From DAONLM01 sp035406685 (lineage in GTDB: Bacteria > Spirochaetota > GWE2-31-10 > MWDO01): a stretch of 5,872 nucleotides of DNA. The stretch covers positions 1 through 5,872 of the forward strand of contig DAONLM010000192.1 in the NCBI GenBank assembly GCA_035406685.1. The letters run 5' to 3'. The position numbers and the translations under genes were made by a program. Below, in pieces: positions 5,679-5,872 of the stretch. The notes beneath the pieces were generated by a model, which was not told where the DNA came from, did not search any database, and saw only the letters and a program-made list of their open reading frames with translations. How positions within the stretch are numbered: position 1 is the stretch's first letter; each line of letters opens with the position of its first letter.

Positions 5679-5872
5679 TTATAAGAATTTTATCTCTTTC
5701 AGGCAAAATTTTAAGTTGAATTTGAGTAAAAAGTAGTCGTTAGAGTCAGTAGAGCATGGGATATCTTGGGACATCTCCTTCACCACACAAGCCTTTCTTT
5801 CTTTTAACCCCTCTATATCATTTTTTATTTCTTGTATCATCTTCATAAATTTCTCTTCCCCATAAGTTTCAA
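5679..5872 (-). CDS. C-terminal fragment of an unidentified protein, possibly a gene remnant
   Basis: One minus-strand frame is open from the right edge for 63 codons to a TAA at 5681-5679. The reading is charged and helical at first (EEKFMKMIQEIKNDIEGLKE, residues 5-24), then has a Cys-containing part and ends FCLKEIKFL. So long an open frame is unlikely by chance in DNA this AT-rich. The codons for residues about 34-52 are often C-ending (GAC, AAC, TAC, CTC, TTC), unlike the other genes here, which favours A or T. It may be the tail of a transferred gene or a decayed remnant. Alternatively a 55-residue ORF could start at the ATG at 5846, with GGGG upstream. I recognise no family, and no terminator follows it. 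Confidence 0.4.
   Translation of the reverse strand, partial: ETYGEEKFMKMIQEIKNDIEGLKERKACVVKEMSQDIPCSTDSNDYFLLKFNLKFCLKEIKFL

Noticed and set aside
5621..5729. Two copies of TTTGAGTAA and two of AAAGATAGAAT as a possible element boundary
   Set aside because: The copies are only 9 to 11 bases, AT-rich and not arranged as terminal repeats, so no mobile element can be claimed.

Overview
The window is very AT-rich (roughly 73 to 75 percent A+T by eye), densely packed, and uses strong AGGAGG-type ribosome binding sites. A YaaR/DUF327 protein is present, a family known mainly from Firmicutes and spirochaetes. One lipoprotein has a relaxed Val-Leu-Asn-Cys lipobox of the spirochaetal kind. Together these suggest a low-GC spirochaete, with a Firmicutes-like bacterium as the alternative. 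This placement is inference; there is no rRNA or marker gene to settle it.

Layout: a divergent gene starts at position 75 and runs leftward off the window. After an extremely AT-rich 176-bp gap, two rightward genes follow: a YaaR-family protein (252-749) and a complete PLP-dependent fold-type I aminotransferase of the LysN/2-aminoadipate type (761-1987). Everything to the right is on the minus strand. The aminotransferase meets the last gene of a leftward operon tail to tail with a single base between the stop codons.

That operon (4147 down to 1989) has four genes: a small exported protein with an Sm/Hfq-like barrel, a lipoprotein with a possible PsbP/Mog1-like fold, a shortened protein that looks like a class III aminotransferase lacking its PLP lysine, and a three-helix membrane protein. 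The first three overlap as ATGA start/stop pairs, and the fourth starts 4 bp after the third stops. The set is preceded by a near-consensus promoter (TTGACA, 17 bp, TATTAT). No member has an obvious characterised function, which makes this operon the most interesting part of the window.

Upstream lies a separately promoted exported esterase (4198-5499) with an N-terminal E-set domain and a complete Ser-Asp-His triad. An inverted repeat sits exactly on its -10 box. The right end (5558-5872) holds mostly non-coding sequence and an open reading frame fragment with different codon usage that enters from the window edge.

No tRNA, rRNA, CRISPR array, insertion sequence or convincing intrinsic terminator was seen.
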